Source: Candidatus Latescibacterota bacterium (GTDB taxonomy: Bacteria > Latescibacterota > UBA2968 > UBA8231). From it: a stretch of DNA of 12,962 bases. Made by a program: the position numbers and the translations under genes. The stretch's first letter is position 1; each line of letters starts with the position of its first letter. Below the pieces are notes generated by a model. It saw only the letters and a program-made list of their open reading frames with translations. It was not told where the DNA came from and ran no database searches. Below are positions 1 through 7,468 of the stretch, one piece after another. The stretch is from positions 3,318-16,279 of the forward strand of contig DPVW01000459.1 in assembly GCA_003529325.1 (NCBI GenBank), in the 5' to 3' direction.

Positions 1-830
1 TCGACGACAAAGGCTGGTTGCGTCTGGTGCCTTTGGGAGGGCACAATCCACGTAACATGGTCGCCCAACGGGTGGTCGTGTGTGGCAACAAGGGGGATCT
101 GCCCGGTCTGCTGTACCCCGGTGTGCGGCCGCCACATATCGCGACGGCGGAGGACCTGCGTAAAGAACTGAAGGTGAGCGACTTCTTCGTCGATCTCTGT
201 CTGCCACCGGCACGGGTGAAGAAGGAGGTTGAACCGGGCACGATGGTCGTCATCGAGCGAGAGTTCGCCGAGATCGGCGCCGGCGTCAGCTGCAAGGCCA
301 TGGACAACCGGGTCGCCATGTATGTCATGATCAAGGCCATGCAGGCGGCAAAGAGCTTCGATTTCGACACCTACGCCGTGGCGACGACACAAGAAGAAGT
401 CGGACTACGGGGTGCCGGCGCCAGCGCCGCCGGTGTTGCCCCCGACGTCGGCATCGCTCTGGACACAACGCTTGCCGTCGATATTCCCGGGGTGCCCGAC
501 CACGAGAAGGTTACCGCCCTGGGCGCCGGTGCAGCGATCAAGCTCATGGACAGCGCCTCGATCTCGCATTCGGGTCTCGTCGCCTGCTTCAGGGAGTTGG
601 CGACAAAACGCAAGATCAAACATCAGCTGGAAATCCTCCCACGAGGTGGCACCGATGCCGGTGCCATACAGAAGGTCCACGGTGGCGTTCCGGTCATTAC
701 ACTGTCTATTCCGACGCGGTATATCCATACCTCTATTGAACTGGTACATCGCCAGGACGTGGCGGCAGTCGTCAAGTTGCTCGCCGCCTTCATCGAAGAA
801 GGTGCCGCCGCCGATCTGGGGCTGGTATGA
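1..830 (+). CDS. M42 family metallopeptidase (glutamyl aminopeptidase/endoglucanase-like), 5' end outside window
   Basis: Di-zinc aminopeptidase of the M42 family, expected to be a cytoplasmic enzyme that trims peptides from the N-terminus and usually forms large TET-like oligomers (family knowledge). The frame is open from base 3, reading DDKGW before the TTG at 18, so the gene starts upstream and TTG 18 is not the start. About 275 residues are visible, against roughly 340-360 for the family. M42 hallmarks are present: KAMDNRVA near base 295 (metal-bridging Asp), TTQEEVGLRGA near 385-415 (catalytic and metal Glu pair), ALDTT near 458 (metal Asp), GTDAGAIQ near 647 and the C-terminal PTRYIHT near 713 (metal His). 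The first His ligand lies outside the window. Its stop overlaps the next gene's start as ATGA, which suggests translational coupling. The 'endoglucanase' name often attached to this family is probably historical and should not be read as cellulase activity. Confidence 0.93.
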   Translation, partial: DDKGWLRLVPLGGHNPRNMVAQRVVVCGNKGDLPGLLYPGVRPPHIATAEDLRKELKVSDFFVDLCLPPARVKKEVEPGTMVVIEREFAEIGAGVSCKAMDNRVAMYVMIKAMQAAKSFDFDTYAVATTQEEVGLRGAGASAAGVAPDVGIALDTTLAVDIPGVPDHEKVTALGAGAAIKLMDSASISHSGLVACFRELATKRKIKHQLEILPRGGTDAGAIQKVHGGVPVITLSIPTRYIHTSIELVHRQDVAAVVKLLAAFIEEGAAADLGLV

Positions 831-1792
831 GTGGTCTCCTACGGATCGGCCTGCTTGGTGCGGGAGCGCACTCCCAACAAAACCATGGGCCGTCCTGGCG
901 CGACTATGTGATCCGCCATCCAGGTGTTGTCGAGTTGGTGGCGGTGTGCGATCTCGACGCTGACAGAGCCAAGGCATACGCCGATAACTTCGGTTTCGCA
1001 AGGGTCACCACAGACCTGGATCAATTGCTGGCCGAAGGTCTCGACGGGCTCGTCGCCATCACACCGATGGACGTGACCGAAATGCTCGCCAGTCGAGTTC
1101 TGGAGGCGGGGGTGCCCGTCGTCATCGAGAAACCACCTGGTGTAGGTATTGCAGGCGCGCAACGTCTGCTCGATGTCGCCCAGCGCACCGGTACACCGCA
1201 CATGATCTCCTTCAACCGGCGCTTCGCGCCGCCATTGCAACGGGCCCGTACATGGATGACTGAGGGCGGACACCAGGCACGGCATGTGATCTCACGGATG
1301 CTGCGTCGCAACCGACTGGAGCCGGAGTTTGGGCGTGACACGGGGCTGCACCAGGTGGACGCCGTGCTTTCCGTGACCGGTCGTCCCCAGCGGGTGGAGG
1401 GACATTATGAGTTTCCGCAGGGGACCCGAGCAGCCAACTACACGGCGCGAATCGTAGGCACCGGCGGTATCACCGCCAGTGTTGTGCAGACCCCCGACGT
1501 CGGTGTCGCCGAGGAGTCGATGGAGATTCTCGGCGACGGTTTCCGGGCATGGATCAACTTTCAAGACGGTGTGGTACAGATCGACGCCGATGGTGAACGG
1601 GTGCTCGAGTGGTCGGCGGCAAATCCCGCGATGGCGTTGCATGAGGCGAATGGTGCCTATGATGAAACGGTGGCTTTTGTGGAGGGGCTGCAGCCGGGCG
1701 GTTCGTTGGCGCCAACCATGGAGGATGGTCTGGCGACGATGCAGGCCATCATCGCACTGCAGGAGGGCACGACCTGGCAGATGGGGGCGTGA
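827..1792 (+). CDS. Gfo/Idh/MocA family NAD(P)-dependent oxidoreductase
   Basis: A 321-residue oxidoreductase of the family that oxidises or reduces hydroxyl groups of sugars, inositols and related compounds using NAD(P). The N-terminal Rossmann fold begins RIGLLGAGAHS (residues 6-16), with the GxGxxx nucleotide loop. An acidic residue after the second strand (VAVCDLDADR, about 39-48) favours NAD. The family's EKP motif appears as VVIEKPPGV (about 99-107), containing the conserved Lys, and is followed by HMISFNRRFAPP (about 125-136), the usual start of the C-terminal alpha/beta domain. The length is a little short of the typical 330-380. The ATG at 827 overlaps the stop of the M42 gene by four bases, so the two are probably cotranscribed. 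The substrate cannot be read from the sequence. The gene ends in TGATGA and converges on the PhyH gene 60 bases away. Confidence 0.93.
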   Translation: MSGLLRIGLLGAGAHSQQNHGPSWRDYVIRHPGVVELVAVCDLDADRAKAYADNFGFARVTTDLDQLLAEGLDGLVAITPMDVTEMLASRVLEAGVPVVIEKPPGVGIAGAQRLLDVAQRTGTPHMISFNRRFAPPLQRARTWMTEGGHQARHVISRMLRRNRLEPEFGRDTGLHQVDAVLSVTGRPQRVEGHYEFPQGTRAANYTARIVGTGGITASVVQTPDVGVAEESMEILGDGFRAWINFQDGVVQIDADGERVLEWSAANPAMALHEANGAYDETVAFVEGLQPGGSLAPTMEDGLATMQAIIALQEGTTWQMGA

Positions 1793-1852
1793 TGACCTGC
1801 GGTTGTATGGCGCCGATCTGAGTGCGACCCGAGATCGCCACCGAGGCCGAGA

Positions 1853-2665
1853 TCAGAGGGTGACGGCCGTCTTCGTCTTGTGCCAGAGGAGTGGATTCTG
1901 CTCGTCGTTGTCGAGCACGTCACCTTCCGCCAGGGTCGCCACGTACTCGGGGGTCAGCACGTTGGCCTGGCCGTTGAAGGTCTCGCCGTCGGGCATGTAC
2001 GCGCAGGTCATCGCCCGCCGTCGACCGGGGGTCATGTTGGCACCGGCGCCATGGGCGAGTAAGCCATTGTGGAAGGAGCAGGAACCGGCCTTCATGGGGC
2101 CCGCGATGGCTGTTTGTGACGCCCATGTCGGGTATTGCTGAAATAGCGCGCCCATGTCCTGACTGATGGGGGCATTGTCCCAGGTGGCCGTCTTGTGTGT
2201 CCCCGGCAAGAAATACAGGCAGCCATTGTCACGGGTGACATCGTCGAGAGCGACCCAGATGCTGATGGCGTTGCGCGAGGTGAAGGACCAGTATGGATTG
2301 TCGATGTGCCATCCGGTGGGATTGGCCCAGGGCTCCTTGATGAGCGCCTGGTCGTGCCAGATGCGGATGCCATCGACGCCAGCCAATTCGGTCGCCATCT
2401 TGCCGAGGCGGGAATCGACCATCAGCTGGCGCATGCCGTCATGGTCCATCCACAGATTCAGTCGTTGAGTGAAGACCTTGTCGTAGTAGGAATCACCGGA
2501 ACGGGTGTCGCTGTTGGCTACTTTGCGATCCTGGCGTGCGGCGACGGCATCGTCGACGTCCCGGCGCCAAAGAGACAATTCGTCTGCGTCGAGGAAGTCG
2601 TCGATGACGACGAAACCTTGTTCATTGTAATGGTCGATCTGATCGGCACGGATTTCATTGTTCAT
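1853..2665 (-). CDS. Phytanoyl-CoA dioxygenase (PhyH) family protein
   Basis: A 270-residue non-haem Fe(II)/2-oxoglutarate-dependent oxygenase-like protein. The start MNNEIRADQ at 2665 was chosen because the family's usual opening, 'Q..hY...GfvvIddFLd' (residues 9-27), begins right after it. The 105 codons that remain open upstream read antisense through the divergent dehydrogenase and look like no protein. The 2-His-1-Asp iron triad is visible: WHIDNPYW gives H120 and D122, and LLAHGAGAN gives H205. It is followed by an Arg-rich stretch (PGRRRA, 214-219) that normally binds the 2-oxoglutarate carboxylate. CLYFLPGTHK (149-158) is typical of the family. No strong Shine-Dalgarno sequence is seen before the start. 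In bacteria these proteins hydroxylate very varied small molecules, so the substrate is unknown. Phytanoyl-CoA itself is unlikely, because no fatty-acid genes are nearby. Confidence 0.92.
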   Translation of the reverse strand: MNNEIRADQIDHYNEQGFVVIDDFLDADELSLWRRDVDDAVAARQDRKVANSDTRSGDSYYDKVFTQRLNLWMDHDGMRQLMVDSRLGKMATELAGVDGIRIWHDQALIKEPWANPTGWHIDNPYWSFTSRNAISIWVALDDVTRDNGCLYFLPGTHKTATWDNAPISQDMGALFQQYPTWASQTAIAGPMKAGSCSFHNGLLAHGAGANMTPGRRRAMTCAYMPDGETFNGQANVLTPEYVATLAEGDVLDNDEQNPLLWHKTKTAVTL

Positions 2666-2704
2666 GACATGAATACCGCTAGGCGGCGTGTCGCCGTCAA
2701 AAGA

Positions 2705-2710
2705 GGAGGA
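2705..2710 (+). promoter_or_regulatory. Shine-Dalgarno site that fixes a GTG start
   Basis: GGAGGA sits six bases before the GTG at 2717. It identifies that GTG as the true start, although the frame stays open for some 520 bases upstream across the divergent PhyH gene. The gap between the two divergent start codons is only 51 bases, so the promoters must overlap one another or the coding sequences. Confidence 0.8.
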
Positions 2711-2716
2711 CTCGCG

Positions 2717-3694
2717 GTGAAGCGACTCAGCAAGCCGGAAGGCAAGTACAATCTCGTTCTCGAAGAAGCGCCGATGCCGGAGCCTGCCTCCGGCGAGGTG
2801 CGCATCAAGGCTGTGCGTTCGTTGATCAGCCGTGGCTCCGAGATGGGGGCACGTTATACCAGGGAGCACGCCGTCAGTCACGAGATCATGGGGTATTCGA
2901 TGGCAGGCACCATCGACGCCGTCGGCGAAGGTGTCTCCCACTTCGCACTGGGAGACCGCGTCGTCGCCCTGGCACCCCATGCCGAATACACGGTGCGCTC
3001 AGGTATGGTCGCCGGACCTGACGATCAGTCCCGTGTCGTAGCCCTACCCGACGACGTCAGCTGGGATCGTGCGCCCTACTACCCGCTGACGGCGGGCTCG
3101 GTGACCTGGGTCGACGTCGGCGAGAGTGGCGCGGCAGATACGGTCGTCATCCTCGGGCAGGGGCTGGTGGGCAGCCTGATGCTGCAGGTGATGAAGGCCA
3201 ATGGCGCCGGCCATGTCGTGGCGGTGGACGCGCTGGACAATCGTTGTGCCCTGGCAAAGGAACTTGGCGCCGATCATGTCATTCATGCCGGCCAGCAGGA
3301 CCCGGTGGCGGCGGTGCGGCGCTTGACGAATGGCGCCGGCGCGCACCTCGTCGTCTACGCCGTGGGTGGGCCAGCGGGACCAAAGGCATTCGAGCAGGGC
3401 CTCGACATGCTGGGCGTGGACGGCACGATGCACCTGATCGGTCTGTACGAAGATCAGGCCCTGTCGTTGCCATCGAGCAAGATCCAGCGACGACGCATCC
3501 TCGGTGGGTACTACGGAGCCTCCATCGGTTTGGCATCCTATCGTCGGGCCATGTCGCTGTTGGCCTCAGGGGTCGTGCAGGCGGAGCGTATGACGACCCA
3601 TCGATTCCCTTTCACCGACGCCGACAAGGCCTTTGATCTGCTGTGGAATCGCCCAGGGGAGGCGTTGGGTGTGTTGCTGGACTGGGAGCAATAA
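2717..3694 (+). CDS. Medium-chain dehydrogenase/reductase, BchC-like zinc-independent subgroup
   Basis: A 325-residue MDR-family oxidoreductase, started at a GTG with a strong ribosome binding site. The N-terminal GroES-like domain contains SLISRGSE (35-42) and MGYSMAGTI (58-66). These match the 'S.IS.GTE...GYs..G' pattern of the subgroup that includes bacteriochlorophyllide dehydrogenase BchC and many uncharacterised threonine-dehydrogenase-like enzymes. The Cys that ligates catalytic zinc in alcohol dehydrogenases is replaced here, and the four-Cys structural zinc lobe is absent. The nucleotide-binding loop is ILGQGLVGSLMLQV (145-158), with VVAVD (167-171) at the end of the second strand, whose Asp favours NAD(H). 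It is divergent from PhyH and ends with a stop codon directly abutting that of the next gene on the other strand. It probably oxidises or reduces a sugar or polyol derivative; the substrate is unknown. 'bchC' itself is not claimed. Confidence 0.9.
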   Translation: MKRLSKPEGKYNLVLEEAPMPEPASGEVRIKAVRSLISRGSEMGARYTREHAVSHEIMGYSMAGTIDAVGEGVSHFALGDRVVALAPHAEYTVRSGMVAGPDDQSRVVALPDDVSWDRAPYYPLTAGSVTWVDVGESGAADTVVILGQGLVGSLMLQVMKANGAGHVVAVDALDNRCALAKELGADHVIHAGQQDPVAAVRRLTNGAGAHLVVYAVGGPAGPKAFEQGLDMLGVDGTMHLIGLYEDQALSLPSSKIQRRRILGGYYGASIGLASYRRAMSLLASGVVQAERMTTHRFPFTDADKAFDLLWNRPGEALGVLLDWEQ

Positions 3695-4669
3695 CTACAA
3701 CTCAGCGACGATTTTTCCGCGCACGTGTCGCGTTTCAAGTTGGGCCAGACCGGCCGGAACCTGGTCCAGGCTGATGTGCTGCTCGACCATGGGGTCGATC
3801 TTGCCCGCGGCGACGAGGTTGATCATTTCCTCCGCCATCTGCGCGAGGTCGAGTTGAGCTGCCCGGTTGTTGGACATATGGGCGGCACCCAATGAGATCT
3901 TGTGCAGCGAGATGGAGCGGGCGAAGGTCTCCTCAGTGAGTGTTGGGAGGCCGGCGATACAGGAGATGGCGCCGGCGAAGGCCAACACCTCGACGCCTTG
4001 ATCGGCGGTCTCCGTATCAACGGCGGCCTGTACCGAATCGACGCCGCGTCCCTCGGTGATCTCGAGAATGCGGGTGACGACGTCCTCATTCTGATAATCG
4101 ATCACATGATCGGCACCCAGTTGTCGCACATGGTCGTGGTTGGCCGGCGAGGCAGTTGTGATGATCGTCGCACCGAGGGCTCGGCAGATCTGAATGCCAA
4201 AACCACCGACGCCCCCGGCGCCGCCCTGAATCCACACACAATGGCCCTGCCGCACGTTGAGTCGGCGCACCAGTCCCTGGTATGCGGTGAGGCCGGCACA
4301 AGGGATGGCGGCAGCCGTAACGAAGTCGACATCCCGCGGAATCGCAGCTGCCGTATGCGCTGTCGTGACAGCCGCTTCGGCGTAACCGCCGGCTCTGGCG
4401 AGATTGCCATGGTAGTAGACCCGGTCGCCAATCTGCCATTGGTCGACGTCCGCTCCCAGGGCATCGACGGTGCCGGCCACATCGAGACCGAGAATGTGGG
4501 GGTACGACCAGGCAGGATTGCCACGGCCGGCGAGTTTATAGTCGACGGGGTTCAGGCCGATGGCGGCGACCCGGACCCGGATTTCGCCATTGCCCGGATC
4601 TGGTTCTGCCACCTCTCCCAGCTTGAGTGTCTGTACTGTTCCGGGTTGTTCGAGTAGAAGGGCTCTCAT
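3695..4669 (-). CDS. Quinone oxidoreductase-like (zeta-crystallin type) NADPH-dependent dehydrogenase
   Basis: A 324-residue zinc-independent MDR enzyme of the quinone oxidoreductase/enoyl reductase branch. Landmarks in order: IGLNPVDYKL (37-46), ILGLDVAGTV (59-68), GDRVYY (81-86), AAAIPCAGLTAYQGL (119-133), then the NADPH loop QGGAGGVGGFGIQ (148-160) and ADHVIDY. The final HVRGKIVAEL is the standard ending of the family. Such enzymes reduce quinones or alpha,beta-unsaturated carbonyls in the cytoplasm with NADPH. The ATG at 4669 overlaps the stop of the upstream endonuclease-like gene as ATGA, so its translation is likely coupled to a gene that is now frameshifted. That could lower its expression. 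The stop codon is immediately adjacent to the stop of the convergent dehydrogenase, with no intergenic base. Confidence 0.93.
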   Translation of the reverse strand: MRALLLEQPGTVQTLKLGEVAEPDPGNGEIRVRVAAIGLNPVDYKLAGRGNPAWSYPHILGLDVAGTVDALGADVDQWQIGDRVYYHGNLARAGGYAEAAVTTAHTAAAIPRDVDFVTAAAIPCAGLTAYQGLVRRLNVRQGHCVWIQGGAGGVGGFGIQICRALGATIITTASPANHDHVRQLGADHVIDYQNEDVVTRILEITEGRGVDSVQAAVDTETADQGVEVLAFAGAISCIAGLPTLTEETFARSISLHKISLGAAHMSNNRAAQLDLAQMAEEMINLVAAGKIDPMVEQHISLDQVPAGLAQLETRHVRGKIVAEL

Positions 4670-5407
4670 GATTCATATCTCTCTGTCGTGTAATGGCGCC
4701 AATCCACCAGCACCGGGTTGTGATCACTCAATTCGGTCCAGGGCGAATCAGCCAGGACCCGGACATGGTCGACGGACTCCGTCAACGCGGTGGGCAAAAA
4801 GACCCCGTCGCAGTGATACGGTGGTTTGGGGTCACGTGCCCATCTTAATGTCTGTGGCAATGGTCGATGAGGATGGGTGAGCCCCCAGACTGGGAGTAGA
4901 CCAAATTCCTGCTCGAGTCGTTCCAGCAGATCGAGTTCAGAGGGGCGATTCTGCCGTATTTCGTCGGCTTGTCGCCGACCGACTGTGAGGTTGAAGTCGC
5001 CACCAAGAAGCACCGGTGTGCCTCGGAGTATGGGCAGCAGACCATCCAGCAGTCGGTTGGCGGCTTTGATGTAGGAACCACCGTCCGGGGGCATGTGGAC
5101 ACTGTAAAGATGCAGTGCGCCGATCTCCGTCAACACCTCGCCACCCGGCTACCCATCCGGCAAAACCAGAGATCGCCACATTGCGGATCGTGCAGCCACG
5201 GATCAGCGCCGCCGACCCCCACCGACCATGGTCGACGGGCGCCCACACCAGGCCATTCAGACCGGTCTCCTCCAGCAGGTCAGAGGCCATGGCAGCAGGC
5301 GCCTTGGTCTCTTGAACGAATAACACATCCGGCCTGGCGGCAGCGAGAATCTCTGACCAATGCCCAGGGGAGCCGCCAGCGCGCATGTTGAATGAGGCAA
5401 TTCGCAA
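4666..5407 (-). pseudogene. Endonuclease/exonuclease/phosphatase (EEP) family gene, broken by a one-base frameshift
   Basis: Two overlapping frames together make one EEP-fold metallophosphoesterase. The 5' part (TTG start at 5407) reads RIASFNMRAGG and FVQETKA (Asn7, Glu33: metal and phosphate residues). The 3' part carries HLYSVHMPPD, LLGGDFNLT (the Asp-x-Asn catalytic motif) and the terminal SDHNPVLVDW (catalytic Asp-His). The span of 742 bases is one more than a multiple of three. Dropping one base of the CCC run at 5144-5146 restores WVAGGEVLTEIGALHL and a 246-residue protein with all motifs, a normal length for the superfamily. Family members hydrolyse phosphodiesters in nucleic acids, lipids or nucleotides; the substrate is unknown. 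It sits 20 bases after the dehydratase gene, without a clear Shine-Dalgarno sequence. The lesion could be a real recent mutation, programmed frameshifting (no slippery site typical of that is seen) or a sequencing indel. Confidence 0.85.
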
Positions 5408-5427
5408 TACGACTCAATAATCGCGAC

Positions 5428-6528
5428 TTAATAGTCGGCGACGGAACCATCCACCAGCCGTGCATCCGGCCAGTGGAACTGTTTGTCCTCCCGTTCACCC
5501 ACCTGACGGGCCAGGGCTTCGTCCATCTCGACACCCAGGCCGGGACCCTCCGGCAGATTCACAAATCCCTCTTCGTCCATCGTCCAACTTTTTCGGGCCA
5601 CACCCTCCTCCATCTGCTGTGTGTAGCCCTCGTGGATAAGGAAGAAGGGCACCGATGCTGCCACATGCAGGCTCGCCGTAAGGCCGAGATAGGACATGGT
5701 GCAGTGCGGTGCGATGGGGACGTGATTGGCCTCGGCCAGGGCAGCGACCTTTTTCATCTGTGTGATGCCGCCACCGTGGCCACAATCGGGTTGCAGGACA
5801 TCGATGACCTGGGCCTCGAGGATCTCCCGGACCTCCCAGATCGTGCGGTCCCGTTCACCCGTTGCCAGCGGTGTCGGTATGGCCTCGCGTACACGCCGCA
5901 TGACGTCGATGTTGCCGGGCACCCAGCCTTCTTCGAAGAACAACAGGTCGTCGGATTTCAGATAACTTCCCAGTTGCCGCACAAAGGGTGGGGGTAACAT
6001 GGAATGGGCGTCAAACATGACGGCACCATCGGCACCGACCTCGTCACGAGCGGCTTGAATACGGGCAAGGATCTCCTGGATTTCGGTGGGATTGGCGGCG
6101 TGGTACCGGGCGCCCCCCGGGCTGATCTTCTTTGCCTTCGGGCTGGGATACATCCAGATCTTGTCGCGGCAGGGCCCGCCGAGCAACCGGTATACGGGCA
6201 CGCCGTAGAGCTTGCCGGTAATATCCCACAGAGCCATATCGATGGCGGAGATGGTGTGCACCATGAGGCCGCCGTTGCGCAGATTGCGATGCGCTCGGAA
6301 CAGGCGCTGCCACAGATGTTCGACGCGTGTCGGGTTCTCACCGACGACGATCTCCGCCAATGACTCGGCCAGGGCACAGGCGATGGGGGTCACCATATTG
6401 TTGATTTCACCCCATCCCGTGATGCCTTCGTTGGTTTCCAGTTTCACATAACCCTTGTTGCCAGCGGGGATCGCGGTGAGACGGGTAACTCGGATGCTGG
6501 CACCGCGGTCTTCGACTTGGCTCGACAT
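5428..6528 (-). CDS. Mandelate racemase/muconate lactonizing enzyme family protein (galactonate dehydratase-like)
   Basis: A 366-residue member of the enolase superfamily, mandelate racemase subgroup. It abstracts the proton alpha to a carboxylate; relatives closest in motif dehydrate sugar acids to 2-keto-3-deoxy acids. The N-terminal capping domain holds EGITGWGE (34-41). Metal ligands in the barrel are D173 (in FDAHSM), E199 or E200 (FFEEGW) and E225 (ATGERDRT). H175, two residues after the first Asp, is the position used as an acid by galactonate and mannonate-type dehydratases. D248 (QPDCGHGGG) and H275 (IAPHCTMS) form the His-Asp dyad. The start at 6528 was preferred over the in-frame ATG at 6537 because GAGGAG lies 10 bases before the former and almost touches the latter. 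It leads a minus-strand run with the EEP and quinone-reductase-like genes. The exact sugar acid is not deducible. Confidence 0.92.
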   Translation of the reverse strand: MSSQVEDRGASIRVTRLTAIPAGNKGYVKLETNEGITGWGEINNMVTPIACALAESLAEIVVGENPTRVEHLWQRLFRAHRNLRNGGLMVHTISAIDMALWDITGKLYGVPVYRLLGGPCRDKIWMYPSPKAKKISPGGARYHAANPTEIQEILARIQAARDEVGADGAVMFDAHSMLPPPFVRQLGSYLKSDDLLFFEEGWVPGNIDVMRRVREAIPTPLATGERDRTIWEVREILEAQVIDVLQPDCGHGGGITQMKKVAALAEANHVPIAPHCTMSYLGLTASLHVAASVPFFLIHEGYTQQMEEGVARKSWTMDEEGFVNLPEGPGLGVEMDEALARQVGEREDKQFHWPDARLVDGSVADY

Positions 6529-6607
6529 TCTTCGCATTCTCCTCTTTTGTAGTGGTGCAGAACGACTTAGTGTAGTCTGTGACAAGCGGCCCGTCGAAGT
6601 GTACGGC

Positions 6608-7369
6608 ATGTATCCTTCCCTCACCCCGATCCTGGACAGTTGGTTGAACAATCTGCGCGTGGTCTTTCTCGATCTCGATGACACCCTGTGTGACGCTGAA
6701 CCGGCGTGGACTGCCGGCGTGGCGGCCGCCTTCGATCTGTTGCTGTCACAGCGCCCGCAGATCGATCGGCAACGGGCTCTCGACGAGTGGCAGCAGGTCA
6801 ACGAACGCCTGATGGTGCGCCTCAACTCCGTCAAGATCACGATGAGCCAGGCCCGGGACCGACGATTCCGGCTGTTGCTGAAACGGCTCGACGCCGAGGA
6901 CGACGCCCTGGCGGATGAGCTCAATGAGGTCTTGGGTCACGTGCGTTTGACGAACATGCATCTGTTCGCGGACGCAGTGCCCGTGCTGCAGGCGCTGCGT
7001 TCCAGCTATCACGTGGGAATCGTGACCAATGGTGCGGGGGATAACCACGACGACAGCCAGTGGTCGGTGTTGCGCCATCTGGGTCTGCTCGACCTGGTGG
7101 ATTCGGTCTGGATTTCGGATGAAGTAGGTTTCCGCAAACCAGATCCGCGCCTGTTCGAGGGTGCCCTCGAAGAGGTGGGCGCCGACCCGTCGGAAGTGGC
7201 TCACGTCGGGGACTCCCCGGAGGCGGACGTGGCCGGAGCCAATGCCGCAGGCTTGACGAGCGTGCTGTTGTGGCGACAACGGGGAGAGGTGCGAGTGGAG
7301 GGCCCCGAACAGCGTCCGGCGATCGTCGTGCGATCTCTGTCACAGCTGCCGGGGGCGCTCGATCTCTGA
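6608..7369 (+). CDS. HAD-superfamily hydrolase
   Basis: A 253-residue haloacid dehalogenase-like phosphatase with a C1 helical cap. All four motifs are visible: I, VVFLDLDDTL with nucleophile D22 and acid D24; II, VGIVTNGA with T140; III, GFRKPDPRLF with K177; IV, HVGDSPEADVAGA with D202. The cap occupies about residues 30-120. The DxDDT/TNG/KPDP pattern resembles the YjjG/REG-2 type of nucleotide or sugar-phosphate phosphatases. The frame is open back to 6455, but that stretch runs through the start of the opposite-strand dehydratase. ATG 6608, 14 codons before the DLDDT strand, is the sensible start, with GTG 6599 as an alternative. No strong ribosome binding site is present. It is divergent from the dehydratase, with 79 bases between the starts. 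The substrate is unknown. Confidence 0.92.
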   Translation: MYPSLTPILDSWLNNLRVVFLDLDDTLCDAEPAWTAGVAAAFDLLLSQRPQIDRQRALDEWQQVNERLMVRLNSVKITMSQARDRRFRLLLKRLDAEDDALADELNEVLGHVRLTNMHLFADAVPVLQALRSSYHVGIVTNGAGDNHDDSQWSVLRHLGLLDLVDSVWISDEVGFRKPDPRLFEGALEEVGADPSEVAHVGDSPEADVAGANAAGLTSVLLWRQRGEVRVEGPEQRPAIVVRSLSQLPGALDL

Positions 7370-7399
7370 GCCGTGGTCTCTGAGTTCGGCCCTGCGCTA

Positions 7400-7428
7400 T
7401 TGCTAGTGGGTTTGTAAGCGCATATTCT
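7400..7428 (+). promoter_or_regulatory. Predicted sigma70-type promoter upstream of the ABC pseudogene
   Basis: TTGCTA (7400-7405) and TATTCT (7423-7428) are separated by exactly 17 bases in the 99-base gap between the HAD gene and the ABC remnant. This is a local AT-richer patch in GC-rich surroundings. The match to consensus is moderate (four of six in each box). It would place a transcript start near 7435, about 35 bases before the remnant's ATG. Confidence 0.45.
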
Positions 7429-7468
7429 AGTCACGAGTTGGTTTTCTAAGGCGAACCGGGGTCTACCT

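Noticed and set aside
2195..2716. Upstream in-frame extension of the BchC-like dehydrogenase by 174 codons
   Set aside because: It runs antisense through the PhyH gene, resembles no domain, and a strong Shine-Dalgarno sequence marks GTG 2717 as the start.
2666..2980. Upstream extension of the PhyH gene on the minus strand
   Set aside because: It is antisense to the dehydrogenase coding sequence, and the family's normal N-terminus starts at 2665.
3902..4657. Long plus-strand ORF of 251 codons opposite the quinone reductase-like gene
   Set aside because: It is the shadow of a clear MDR gene, with a low-complexity translation and no domain.
6529..6607. Promoters in the divergent dehydratase/HAD gap
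   Set aside because: Several TTGnnn and TAnnnT words are present, but none with good spacing in either direction, so no promoter is called.
6529..6924. Upstream extension of the enolase-superfamily gene on the minus strand
   Set aside because: The Ser/Arg-rich translation overlaps the HAD gene in antisense and does not match the superfamily; a ribosome binding site supports 6528.
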